A stretch of 32,015 nucleotides of DNA from Rhodospirillales bacterium (GTDB taxonomy: Bacteria; Pseudomonadota; Alphaproteobacteria; ATCC43930; CGMCC-115725). Below the pieces are notes generated by a model. It saw only the letters and a list, made by a program, of their open reading frames with translations, was not told where the DNA came from and did no database searches. Location: NCBI GenBank assembly GCA_028291405.1, contig JAQGID010000027.1:1-32015 (forward strand), written 5' to 3'. Position 1 is the stretch's first letter. Every line of letters starts with the position of its first letter. Shown here piece by piece: positions 7,156 through 15,063 of this stretch. The position numbers and the translations under genes were made by a program.

Positions 7156-7896
7156 TTATCGGAACTGCCAGAGTCCGCGTTTTTGCGATTGAGCGATCGA
7201 CTCGGCGCCGACGTAGTCGAAGCTCTGGCTGCGATCCGCGAGCGCCAATCCCTCGGCCACCAGCATCCCGCCGAGATCGACGCCCTCGCCGTCGAGGCAG
7301 ATCGCGCTGCTGTCGTTGCCCGGCGTCGGAAAGCGGCAGGAGGCAGTGCGGGACAGGCGATTGGCGAGCACGGTGCGGGCGCGCTCGCCGCAGGGAAGCG
7401 ACGCGGCGCCGCTCGCGCCGCAGCGGTCGTTGCCCTCGGGTGGGCGGATGCCGAAGAGTCTCAGGTTCTGACCGCCGAGGCGGAGTGCGGCCGCGCCTTC
7501 CGCCTCCGCCTTGCCGGACAGTTGTCGCGGCGGCGAGAACGCGGCCGATTGCGTCGCATGGCGCGCGACCGGCCGCGACGTGGCCAAGCCCGGCGAATCC
7601 CGCATCTGGAACGGTTGCGGCTTCGGCGGCTCCTCGCCTTCCGGCACTGGGTGGAACGGGATCTCGGCGACCTCGCGGCTCGGCAACGGCGGCAGCTCTG
7701 CGACCACCGGCCCGGCGGGAGCCGGCGGGGCGACCGTCGTTGTCGGCCTCGGCGGCGGGGGCGGCGCCGGCGGCGGCAACGGCAATTCGCCGACGACCGG
7801 CTCGGTCAGCCGCTCCAGCCGATCGGGGACGTGCCAGATCAAGACGCCGCCGATGGCCGCCAGCACGGCGAGCCCGAATAGGCCGATTTTGCGCAT
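7156..7896 (-). CDS. Membrane-anchored protein with degenerate SNase (thermonuclease-like) domain
   Basis: The 246-residue protein has one N-terminal membrane anchor (about 4-21), a long proline-rich linker (about 33-70, with a run of prolines) and a C-terminal domain of about 115 residues. That domain resembles the staphylococcal nuclease fold: LRLFGIRPPEGNDRCG, then GVDLGGMLVAEGLALADRSQ and a final KRGLWQF. In active SNases the first motif is usually RLxGIDxPE; here the metal-binding aspartate is an arginine (GIRPPE), so nuclease activity is doubtful. The protein would sit in the periplasm tethered to the inner membrane. It is downstream of nothing on its strand and divergent from tatA. The domain assignment is by motif memory. 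Confidence 0.72.
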   Translation of the reverse strand: MRKIGLFGLAVLAAIGGVLIWHVPDRLERLTEPVVGELPLPPPAPPPPPRPTTTVAPPAPAGPVVAELPPLPSREVAEIPFHPVPEGEEPPKPQPFQMRDSPGLATSRPVARHATQSAAFSPPRQLSGKAEAEGAAALRLGGQNLRLFGIRPPEGNDRCGASGAASLPCGERARTVLANRLSRTASCRFPTPGNDSSAICLDGEGVDLGGMLVAEGLALADRSQSFDYVGAESIAQSQKRGLWQFR

Positions 7897-8031
7897 GATG
7901 CGAAATTAGCATCGCCGTCGTCGCGGCGCCACCGCGCTGCCGCGGCCAGCGCGGGCAAATCGTCGTTGACTCCACCGATCGGCGAGGCCACCTCCCTCTG
8001 GAAGGCGGCCGATTGCGCCGGTCTTCGGCAA

Positions 8032-8049
8032 GCCTCGCTTCGGCGAGGC
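8032..8049 (+). other. Perfect hairpin with TTCG tetraloop upstream of tatA
   Basis: Seven base pairs (8032-8038 with 8043-8049) close a TTCG loop through a C-G pair, the very stable cUUCGg tetraloop in RNA. It lies about 45 bases before the tatA start, in the gap shared with the divergent SNase-like gene. No T-run follows, so it is not a typical terminator. It could shape the tatA leader or stop rightward read-through. Confidence 0.4.
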
Positions 8050-8095
8050 GGAGTTGCTACACTGCCGCAAATCGCAATGTCCCGGGGTTACGGTG

Positions 8096-8347
8096 ATGGG
8101 TTCCTTCAGTTTGATGCATTGGGTGCTGGTTCTGTTCATCATCCTCATTCTCTTCGGCGCCGGTAAGCTGCCCAAGGTCATGGGCGATTTCGCCAAAGGG
8201 ATCAAAGCCTTCAAATCCGGCATGAAGGAGGAAGGCGAGGATGCTGCGGCGACACCCGACGTGAAGCCGCAGGTGACGACGGCCACCGCTGCACCGGCCG
8301 GGGCGCATGCCGCCGCCGCCGACATCCGCCCGGCCGACCGGGCCTAG
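8096..8347 (+). CDS. tatA: Sec-independent protein translocase subunit TatA
   Basis: Starting at 8096 the product has 83 residues: one membrane helix (about 7-20, [16 protein letters not shown]), the conserved hinge [17 protein letters not shown], an amphipathic helix to about residue 45, and a charged Ala-rich tail. TatA multimers form the pore of the twin-arginine translocase, which exports folded, often cofactor-loaded, proteins. An in-frame ATG at 8054 would add 14 residues unlike any TatA N-terminus. tatB and tatC are not in the window. The HisC-like gene follows 33 bases downstream. A Tat substrate is encoded 12 kb away (20207-22144), though TatA serves the whole cell. Confidence 0.92.
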   Translation: MGSFSLMHWVLVLFIILILFGAGKLPKVMGDFAKGIKAFKSGMKEEGEDAAATPDVKPQVTTATAAPAGAHAAAADIRPADRA

Positions 8348-8380
8348 CTCGCCTCGCGGGCGCCGTCCGAGGGGGAGGGG

Positions 8381-9496
8381 ATGAGCGCCACGCCGCTGCG
8401 ATTCTCCCGCGTCGTCGGCGCCTTGCCGTCGATCGTCCCGTTTGTGCCGCCCGAGGCCTTCGAGCGCGAAATGGGCGCGGCGCTGCGCCTGCGGATCGGC
8501 GCCAACGAGAGCAATTTCGGACCTTCGCCGAAGGCGGTCGCAGCGATGAGCGCGGCTTCGGCGCATGCCAATTGGTACTGCGATCCCGAAGGCCATGTGC
8601 TGCGCGAGGCTCTGGCGCGCCGCCATGATTGCCGCCGTGACAATATCGCGCTCGGTGCCGGCGCCGATGCCCTGCTCGGCCTCACCGTCCGCAGCTTCAT
8701 CGACGTCGGCGAGCCGGTCGTCATGTCGACCGGCGGTTATGCGACCTTCGCCTTCCACGTCAACGGCTTCGGCGGCAAGCTCGTCACCGTGCCCTATCGC
8801 GGGGACCGCAACGATCCGATGGCGCTCGCCGCGGCGGCGCGGAAGTGCAGCGCCCGGCTCGTCTATCTCGCGAATCCGGACAACCCATCGGGCAGTTGGC
8901 TCGACGCGGCGACGCAGCTGAAGCTGCTCGCCGATCTGCCCAAGGGCTGCATCCTCGTGCTCGACGAGGCCTATGCCGATTTCACCCGTCCCGGAATTCT
9001 GCCGGAATGCGACCCGGAAGACACCAGGCTGATCCGGGTGCGCACCTTCTCGAAGGCACATGGGATGGCCGGCGCCCGTATCGGCTACGCCATCGCGCCG
9101 GCCGAGGTCGTCCGCGCCTTCGACAAGATCCGCGATCACTTCGGGGTCAATCGGGTGGCGCAGGAAGGCGCGCTGGCGTCGCTCGGCGATCCCGGCTTCA
9201 TCGCCGACGTCGTCCGCCAGGTCGAGGCGGGGCGGCAGGACTACGAGCGCATCGCCCGCGATCTCGGCCTCGTGCCGCTGCCGTCGATGACGAATTTCGT
9301 CGCGATCGACTGCGGCAGCAACGCCAGGGCGAAGGCCGTTCTGACGCGGCTGCGCGAGCGGGAGAGGGTCTTCATCCGGATGCCCGGTCTGCCGCCCCTC
9401 GACCGTTGCATCCGCGTCTCGGTCGGGACCCCGCCGGAACGCGCGCTTTTCGCCGAGGCGCTGCGGCGCGTTCTCGCCGATCTGCCGGCGGCCTAA
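8381..9496 (+). CDS. PLP-dependent HisC-like aminotransferase
   Basis: The 371-residue fold-type I aminotransferase has the family landmarks: RIGANESNFGPSPKA near the start, LGAGADALLGL for phosphate binding, NPDNPSG and VLDEAYADF for the cofactor ring, and the Schiff-base lysine K225 in RTFSKAHGMAGARIGY. A purine-rich ribosome site directly precedes the ATG. It belongs with histidinol-phosphate and aromatic aminotransferases. No other histidine genes are near, so it may be a second HisC copy or an aromatic/other transaminase. It sits behind tatA on the same strand and converges with corA, the stops overlapping by four bases. Confidence 0.88.
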   Translation: MSATPLRFSRVVGALPSIVPFVPPEAFEREMGAALRLRIGANESNFGPSPKAVAAMSAASAHANWYCDPEGHVLREALARRHDCRRDNIALGAGADALLGLTVRSFIDVGEPVVMSTGGYATFAFHVNGFGGKLVTVPYRGDRNDPMALAAAARKCSARLVYLANPDNPSGSWLDAATQLKLLADLPKGCILVLDEAYADFTRPGILPECDPEDTRLIRVRTFSKAHGMAGARIGYAIAPAEVVRAFDKIRDHFGVNRVAQEGALASLGDPGFIADVVRQVEAGRQDYERIARDLGLVPLPSMTNFVAIDCGSNARAKAVLTRLRERERVFIRMPGLPPLDRCIRVSVGTPPERALFAEALRRVLADLPAA

Positions 9497-10491
9497 AGCC
9501 AGCCGCGCAGCTTGAACCACAGCAGCGGTCCGATCGCGCTGGCGACGATCAGCGCCAGGCCATAGGGGTAGCCCCAGGCCCAGTCGAGCTCGGGCATGTG
9601 CTTGAAGTTCATCCCGTACATGCTCGCGACGAGCGTCGGCGGCACCCCGACCACCGAGACGACGGTCAGCACCTTGATGATGTTGTTCTGCTCGATGTTG
9701 ATGAGACCGAGCGTCGCGTCGAGCAGCAGCTGCACCTTGCTGACGAGATGCATGTCGTAGTCCGACAGCGAGGCGACGTCCTGGCGCACCGTCTCGATGT
9801 GCGGCTTGACCTCGGCCGGCAGCCAGTCGGCGGCGAGGCTCCCGACATAGGGCGCGATGCGGCCGATGCCGAGCAGGCTGTCGCGGATCTTCGAGGCGAG
9901 GTCGCCGCCCCGGCCGATCCGGCGCAGCAGGGCCCGCAGGTCGGCGTCCTCGCGGGCCGGCCGCCGTGTGCCGGACCGCGCTGCGTTGTCGCGGAAGATG
10001 CGGTGCGATACGAGATCGAGATCGGCACCGACATGCTCGAGGACGTCCGCCATGCGATCGACCAGGGCCTCGACGATGGCGATGAAAGCGCCGGCGGCGC
10101 TGCCATGCACGATCTCGGGCTTGCCGACGCGGTCCTGCATCGCGGCGAAGACGGGGATTGGCTCGAAGCGCACGGTGATCAGCCGCTCAGGTGACAGGAC
10201 GAAGCCGACCGGCGTCGAAACCGGGTCGTCGCCGGCCGTCGCTCGGAAGACGATCGGCGTCGACAGATAGAGTGCGGTGCCCTCGCTATAAAGCCGCGAC
10301 GAGCTCTCGATCTCGCTGAGCTCTGCGAGGCTGGGCACGTGAAGCCCGGTTGTCCGCTCGACGAAGGCGATCTCCGCCGGAGTGCCGTCGTAGAGATCGA
10401 TCCAGACGACACCCTCGGGCAAGGTGCTCGCTTCGAGATCCGCCCCGATTGTGCTGTCGGTTCCATGGTTGCAGCGGTGGAGCGTGAGCAT
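9493..10491 (-). CDS. CorA/ZntB-family divalent cation channel
   Basis: The 332-residue protein has a large N-terminal cytoplasmic domain, a long helical stalk and two C-terminal membrane helices. The first helix ends in the signature Y292-G-M-N-F296 that forms the pore selectivity filter, followed by the periplasmic loop HMPELDWAWGYP and a second helix ending in a basic tail. CorA pentamers take up Mg2+ or Co2+, while ZntB relatives move Zn2+. The loop starts with M-P-E-L, like the MPEL of CorA, which favours Mg2+. Start at ATG 10491; upstream in-frame residues are arginine/serine-rich and antisense-like. The sulfatase-like gene ends 61 bases upstream on the same strand. Confidence 0.92.
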   Translation of the reverse strand: MLTLHRCNHGTDSTIGADLEASTLPEGVVWIDLYDGTPAEIAFVERTTGLHVPSLAELSEIESSSRLYSEGTALYLSTPIVFRATAGDDPVSTPVGFVLSPERLITVRFEPIPVFAAMQDRVGKPEIVHGSAAGAFIAIVEALVDRMADVLEHVGADLDLVSHRIFRDNAARSGTRRPAREDADLRALLRRIGRGGDLASKIRDSLLGIGRIAPYVGSLAADWLPAEVKPHIETVRQDVASLSDYDMHLVSKVQLLLDATLGLINIEQNNIIKVLTVVSVVGVPPTLVASMYGMNFKHMPELDWAWGYPYGLALIVASAIGPLLWFKLRGWL

Positions 10492-10552
10492 GCGGTCCGG
10501 TTCTCGATGCGATGCGGATGAAAAAGGGATACGGCTGGACTGTGAACGATCG

Positions 10553-12205
10553 TCACGGGTGAACATCCGTCGCGGCGACGTTCGACCCGTTCGTGCTGAA
10601 GCCATCGAGGAACGCGGGGAGAAATCCTTCCATGGCGAGGAACGGCGCCTTCTGCTGCGGGAAGGCGCCCGCTGTATAGCCCTGCGCGACGAAGGGAGCG
10701 AGAAGGTCGAGATCCTTGGCGAGGACGTAAATCGGTACCGTCCAGGGTTGCTTGTCGCCGGTGATGAAAGCCGGCGGCTGATGGTCGCCGAGGATGATGA
10801 CGAGCGTTCCGTCGGCGACGAGGCCCGAAAGAAAATCGCCGAGCACGTCGAAATCATAGGCGAGGCTCTCGCGGTACGGCGCGTCCAGCCGGTTCCAGTC
10901 GGGCTGGCGATAGATGCGATCCCACTGGTCGCGACCGATGCTCTTGTAGGGGCCCGCGTCGCTCCAGTCGGCGACGTAGGGCGGTACCGGGTAGAACGGC
11001 GTGTGGCTCGACACCAGGACGATCTGCGCGAAGAGCGGCTTCGCGGAATGCTTCTCGCGCTCCGCGAAGGTTTTCAGCGTGTACTGATCGGGGATGTCGA
11101 ACCAGCCGAAGCCCGGACCGTCATAGCCGAGGTCAGCCGCGTAATAGCTCTTGTCGAAGCCCCAGAAGCGATCCTCCGCCAGGGGGTTCTTGATGCCGGG
11201 CATGATCTCGACGGTGCGGTAGCCGGCGGCCGACAGATAGCGCGGCAGGCTGAGACGATTGCTGGCGAGGAGCAGCCGCGAGGTCAGCTGGTCGAGCCTG
11301 ATGCCGCTTCCCATGGTGCCGTGCGCCAGCCACGAGCCGCCGCCGAAGGTCGGCGACAGGATGCGATCGGAGACGAGACCATAGCCGGCGGCTGCAACCT
11401 TCGCGGCGAAGCGGTCGAGAGCCGGTCCCACGACCTCGCGGTAGCGCGGCTCGTCCAGCGCCACGGTGCCGTAGGATTCGACGTAGATCAGCAGCACGTC
11501 GCCGCCCTTGAGCCCGGCGAGGTCGGCGCTGCGGCGCTGCGGCGCCGCGAGGACTGCGGCGTATTTGCCGAGGTGACCGTGCGAGACCTGCCAGGCGAGC
11601 ACGACATCGCGTCCCTGGCGTGCGATCTCGCGGCTGAGCGAAGTGCTGACCGGGCGGTTGCCGTCGGGCCCGGGCGGCAACGCGGCGCCGAGCGCCAGAA
11701 TGCAGGGTAAAAGCAGGAGCAGCGATGCAATGCCGCGCCGCGCCGCGGCCCAGGAGATCGTCGTCACGGCCAGGAAGACGAGGCCGAGTGCCACCAGCGC
11801 GCCGCCGCCGATCGCCGCCGCGATGATGCCGCCACGCGTCGCTCCCGCCGAATCGAAGAAGAGGCCGAGCAGCGACGGGACGTGGCCGACATCCCAGTAG
11901 AGATCGAGCGTGCGGCCGAACACGGCCGGCATCACCGCATCGATCGCGTGGATCAGCGCTGCGGTGCCGATGACCGCGGTAGCCGCCAGCCGGGTCGTGA
12001 GTCCGAGCGGGCGGCCGCGCATTCCGAGCAGCCCGAATGCCGCGAGGAGCAGCAGGATCTCGACGGAGGGATGGAGGTCGAGGACGAACCGATGGTTCTC
12101 GGGCTCGCTTGCCGGCGTGAAGAGCGCGAGGAGGAAACAGCTCGCGATGAGCAGCGCGCTGATCGCGCCGGGGCCGGCGCCGGCCGGGCGACGGCGGCGT
12201 CTCAC
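10553..12205 (-). CDS. Membrane-anchored sulfatase / phosphoglycerol transferase-like enzyme (LtaS family fold)
   Basis: The 550-residue protein has about five N-terminal hydrophobic segments (roughly 13-30, 45-60, 68-90, 110-140, 150-175) and a periplasmic alkaline-phosphatase-superfamily domain. Metal and nucleophile motifs are visible: DVLLIYVESYG, SPTFGGGSWLAHGTMGSG with the probable Ser/Thr nucleophile, and VIILGDHQPP with Asp-His ligands. This layout is shared by LtaS, OpgB and other envelope phosphotransferases and by true sulfatases; the sulfatase Cys-x-Pro-x-Arg motif is not seen. The GTG at 12205 overlaps the TGA of the class V aminotransferase (GTGA), implying translational coupling. 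The frame stays open upstream inside that gene but carries no family sequence there. Confidence 0.82.
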   Translation of the reverse strand: MRRRRRPAGAGPGAISALLIASCFLLALFTPASEPENHRFVLDLHPSVEILLLLAAFGLLGMRGRPLGLTTRLAATAVIGTAALIHAIDAVMPAVFGRTLDLYWDVGHVPSLLGLFFDSAGATRGGIIAAAIGGGALVALGLVFLAVTTISWAAARRGIASLLLLLPCILALGAALPPGPDGNRPVSTSLSREIARQGRDVVLAWQVSHGHLGKYAAVLAAPQRRSADLAGLKGGDVLLIYVESYGTVALDEPRYREVVGPALDRFAAKVAAAGYGLVSDRILSPTFGGGSWLAHGTMGSGIRLDQLTSRLLLASNRLSLPRYLSAAGYRTVEIMPGIKNPLAEDRFWGFDKSYYAADLGYDGPGFGWFDIPDQYTLKTFAEREKHSAKPLFAQIVLVSSHTPFYPVPPYVADWSDAGPYKSIGRDQWDRIYRQPDWNRLDAPYRESLAYDFDVLGDFLSGLVADGTLVIILGDHQPPAFITGDKQPWTVPIYVLAKDLDLLAPFVAQGYTAGAFPQQKAPFLAMEGFLPAFLDGFSTNGSNVAATDVHP

Positions 12206-13416
12206 GCCGGGCTCCGCAGCAGCGCGGCGACGCGTGTCGCGACCTCGGCGTAATCGTCGATGTCGTTGTACGCGGCGGCCGAAAGGCGCAGCCAGAGGGC
12301 GCCGGCGAAGGCGGTGATCGGCGCGTCGCAGCGATAGTCGTCGAGCAGGCGACCGGCGAGCGCCAGCGCGCGCTCCTGCGTCGCCGGCCCGGCGAGCGGC
12401 AGGCGGACGGTCGTCATCGCCGCGGCGAGCGACGGTTCGGTGCCGCTCTCGGTTCCGAGACGGCCGGCGACGAGCGTCGCCGCTTGCTGCGCCAGGGTCG
12501 CGTTCCGCTGCATGAGTGCCGGGCCGCCGAGACGATCCTGGAAGTCGAGCGCCGCAGTGACTGCCAGGCAGGCGCTGGGATCGCGGGTTCCCGTCCAGTC
12601 GAATTCGGGAGTGAAGCCCTCGCCGTAATGCAGCGAGATCGTCGCCGGATGCACCGCCGCCTGGGCCGGTTTCGAGGCCCAAAGAAAGCCCGCCCCTTTG
12701 GGCGCCATCAGCCATTTGTGGCAATTCCCGACGTACCAGTCGGTGCCCAGCGCCGGCAGGTCGAGCGGGATGTTCCCGGGCGCATGCGCGCCGTCGACGA
12801 GCACAGTCGCCGCGACGGCGCGGCAGGCGGCGATCAGCGCTTCGAGCGGCATCACAAGCGCTGTCGGCGAGGTCACGTGGTCGAGGATCGCGAGGCTGGT
12901 GCGCGGCGTCAGCGCTCCCGCGACAGCGGCGACGATCGCCGCGGCGTCCCGCGGCGGGTAGGGAATCTCGGCGACGACGACGCGGGCGCCGGTCCGGTAG
13001 GCGACGTAATCCGCCGTCCGGCGGATCGCCGGGTAGGTGTGATCGGTGACGAGGATCTCGTCGCCGGGTCCGAGATCGAGCGAACGCAGCACCGCGTTGC
13101 AGCCCGTCGTCGCATTGTCGACGAAGACGAGATCGTCCCCCGACGCGCCCATGGACGCGGCGAGGCGGCCAGCGGCGTGACGCAGCGCATCGGTCAGGAC
13201 GCGGTTCATGAAGCGTGTCGGGCTCGTCTCGAGCTGCCGCCGCCACTCGTCCTGCGCCGCGAGGACACTGCGCGGCGCCGCGCCGAACGAGCCGTGGTTG
13301 ACGATCAGGAAATCGGGGTCGAGGAGGAATTCGCCTCGGACCGCCCGGCCGTAGGGCGGCGGCGCATTACCTTCTCCCCGAGGCTTGACGGATATGGTGC
13401 TGTCGGTCGAGCTCAT
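12202..13416 (-). CDS. Class V aminotransferase, isopenicillin-N-epimerase-like
   Basis: The 404-residue PLP enzyme opens with FLIVNHGSFGAAPRSV and shows FVDNATTGCNAVLRSL (cofactor phosphate region), VDGAHAPGNIPLDL with Asp208 and His211, and the Schiff-base lysine K234 in YVGNCHKWLMAPKGAGFLW. This pattern is typical of the CefD-like branch of class V aminotransferases, which includes epimerases, cysteine desulfurase relatives and ergothioneine C-S lyases. The reaction cannot be chosen from sequence alone. It is the first gene of a two-gene minus-strand unit with the LtaS-like enzyme, suggesting a shared envelope-modification or amino-compound pathway (inference). The gene diverges from the Rieske oxygenase at 13721. 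Confidence 0.87.
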   Translation of the reverse strand: MSSTDSTISVKPRGEGNAPPPYGRAVRGEFLLDPDFLIVNHGSFGAAPRSVLAAQDEWRRQLETSPTRFMNRVLTDALRHAAGRLAASMGASGDDLVFVDNATTGCNAVLRSLDLGPGDEILVTDHTYPAIRRTADYVAYRTGARVVVAEIPYPPRDAAAIVAAVAGALTPRTSLAILDHVTSPTALVMPLEALIAACRAVAATVLVDGAHAPGNIPLDLPALGTDWYVGNCHKWLMAPKGAGFLWASKPAQAAVHPATISLHYGEGFTPEFDWTGTRDPSACLAVTAALDFQDRLGGPALMQRNATLAQQAATLVAGRLGTESGTEPSLAAAMTTVRLPLAGPATQERALALAGRLLDDYRCDAPITAFAGALWLRLSAAAYNDIDDYAEVATRVAALLRSPA

Positions 13417-13720
13417 GGGTGGGTACTTGCCTCGTGAAAGAACAGGAGAAATACAGGCACCCCAAACCTTATTACGTCTTGTGTTTAGTTTTTAAAATAA
13501 AATTATAACGACTTCCTCACGCGCGGCGATCCGGTCGCGGGTCACTATGTATGTCCGCTGCGGAAAAAATCAATCTGATTCGGATATAATACGCGGCATT
13601 TCCGTACCTGCCCCTTAATGATCCCGACCAGCGACACGCCGTCTTCTCAGCGCCGCCGCTGCGCCTTAAGGTATGGGCAATGACGGCGCCGCGGGCAAGC
13701 GGCTGCAGGGAGGCGAGCCG
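13417..13720. other. Divergent intergenic region with AT-rich core
   Basis: These 304 bases separate the class V aminotransferase (minus) from the Rieske-SBP-SBP-GMC unit (plus). The stretch around 13470-13510 is strikingly AT-rich compared with the flanking genes, and a TATAAT stands at 13585-13590 on the plus strand without a good -35 at the usual distance. No family-like ORF is present. It is a reasonable place for two divergent promoters and their regulator site, but I cannot fix the boxes. Confidence 0.45.
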
Positions 13721-14983
13721 ATGCTGACGCAGGCGGATAACGAGCTTTTGACCCGTGTCGGTCCCGGTACCAGGATGGGCGCGATGCTGCGCGAGTTCTG
13801 GACGCCGGCGCTGCGTTCGGCGCGGCTGGAGGCGGATGGCGCGCCGCAGCGCGTGCGTCTGCTCGGGCAGAATTTCGTCGCCTTCCGCGCCACCGACGGG
13901 CGCGTCGGTTTCCTCAACGAGGGCTGCCCGCACCGCGGCGCCTCGCTCGCCCTCGGGCGCAACGAGGCGAACGGGCTGCGCTGCATCTTCCACGGCTGGA
14001 AGATCGACGTCGGCGGCTGCGTCGTCGACGTGCCCTCTGAACCGCCGGAGAAACGTGCCGAGTTCGCCGCGCGCGTCCCGGTCAAGCACTATCCCGTCCG
14101 CGAGGCCGGCGGGCTCGTCTGGGTCTACCTCGGCACGCGGGCGACGCCGCCGCGCTTCTTCGATTTCGAATTCCACAAGCCGCCGGCGGATTCGGTGGTG
14201 CGCTGCGCCATCGTTCACGCCAACTGGCTGCAGGGTTTCGAGGGGCAGCTCGATTCGGCGCATATCGGCATGCTGCACAGCAGCTCGACCGGCAGCGGCG
14301 CTTTCGTCGGCTCCAATACGACGAACGTCTATGCCCGCGCCAATACCAGCCCGCGCTTCGAGATCGTCGACACGCCGTACGGCTTCCGTGAGGCGGCGCT
14401 GCGCGATCTCGCCGACGGCACGGTCTACGCGCGGATCCGCGAGGTGGTGTTCCCCTACTACTCGCTGATCCCCGGCGACCACGGCGAGCCGCGCCTGGTC
14501 GTCGCGGTCGTCCCGATCGACGACGAATGGAGCGCCCACTGGTACTACCACATGAACCCCTTCGGCCCGGTCCCCGACTGGTATCGCGAGCAGCAGGCCT
14601 GGGGCACTGCGGCGAACGAGGACGACTACTCCGAGGATATGGGGAGCATCGCCAATCTCTGGCACCAGGATCGCAAGGCGATGCAGGCGGGGCATTGGAG
14701 CGGCCTTACCAGGAACTTCACCTACGAGGATTTCATCGTCGAGGAATCGATGGGGCCGATCGCCGACCGCAGCGCCGAATATCTCGGCAGCAGCGACGCG
14801 GTGATCGTGCGGGCGCGGCGGCTTCTCTTCAACGCGCTGCGTGAGCATGAGGAGGGAAGGCTGCCCTTCGGCCTCGATCAGGAGATCGACTACGGAAAGA
14901 TCCGCGCGCTGGCGATCCGCGTGCCGGAAGCGACGAACTGGATGACGATCGACCCTTTCGATCCGCCGGCGAACATCGACTGA
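13721..14983 (+). CDS. Rieske oxygenase, phthalate 4,5-dioxygenase-like alpha subunit
   Basis: The 420-residue protein starts at the ATG at 13721 behind GGGAGG; an in-frame ATG at 13673 has no ribosome site. Rieske cluster ligands are C69-P-H71 and C88-I-F-H91. The mononuclear iron site is D178-x2-H181-x4-H186 in LQGFEGQLDSAHIGMLH. The tail NALREHEEGRLPFGLD is typical of the phthalate/3-chlorobenzoate dioxygenase group. Such enzymes hydroxylate or demethylate an aromatic or related acid using electrons from a separate iron-sulfur flavoprotein, which is not encoded here. Two binding proteins and a GMC oxidoreductase follow on the same strand, suggesting a catabolic operon; the substrate is unknown. 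Confidence 0.9.
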   Translation: MLTQADNELLTRVGPGTRMGAMLREFWTPALRSARLEADGAPQRVRLLGQNFVAFRATDGRVGFLNEGCPHRGASLALGRNEANGLRCIFHGWKIDVGGCVVDVPSEPPEKRAEFAARVPVKHYPVREAGGLVWVYLGTRATPPRFFDFEFHKPPADSVVRCAIVHANWLQGFEGQLDSAHIGMLHSSSTGSGAFVGSNTTNVYARANTSPRFEIVDTPYGFREAALRDLADGTVYARIREVVFPYYSLIPGDHGEPRLVVAVVPIDDEWSAHWYYHMNPFGPVPDWYREQQAWGTAANEDDYSEDMGSIANLWHQDRKAMQAGHWSGLTRNFTYEDFIVEESMGPIADRSAEYLGSSDAVIVRARRLLFNALREHEEGRLPFGLDQEIDYGKIRALAIRVPEATNWMTIDPFDPPANID

Positions 14984-15063
14984 CGAGATGCCGCGCGGGT
15001 CGGGGACCGGGAGAATAATAAATCTCGCGGCGCCGCCGCGAGATAACGAGTGGGGAGGGGAAA

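Noticed and set aside
8381-9496. Assigning the HisC-like gene as histidine biosynthesis hisC
   Set aside because: No other histidine genes are nearby and several transaminase subfamilies share these motifs, so no gene symbol was given.
8057-9520. 487-codon minus-strand frame over tatA and the HisC-like gene
   Set aside because: It is antisense to two well-supported genes, with no recognisable motif or ribosome site.
12206-13246. Upstream extension of the sulfatase-like frame inside the class V aminotransferase gene
   Set aside because: The extension is Arg/Pro/Ala low complexity. The GTG at 12205, directly before the first membrane helix and overlapping the upstream stop, is the natural start.
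13585-13590. Perfect TATAAT before the second Rieske gene
   Set aside because: No acceptable -35 lies 16-18 bases upstream, and the stretch is AT-rich, so chance is likely; not listed as a promoter.
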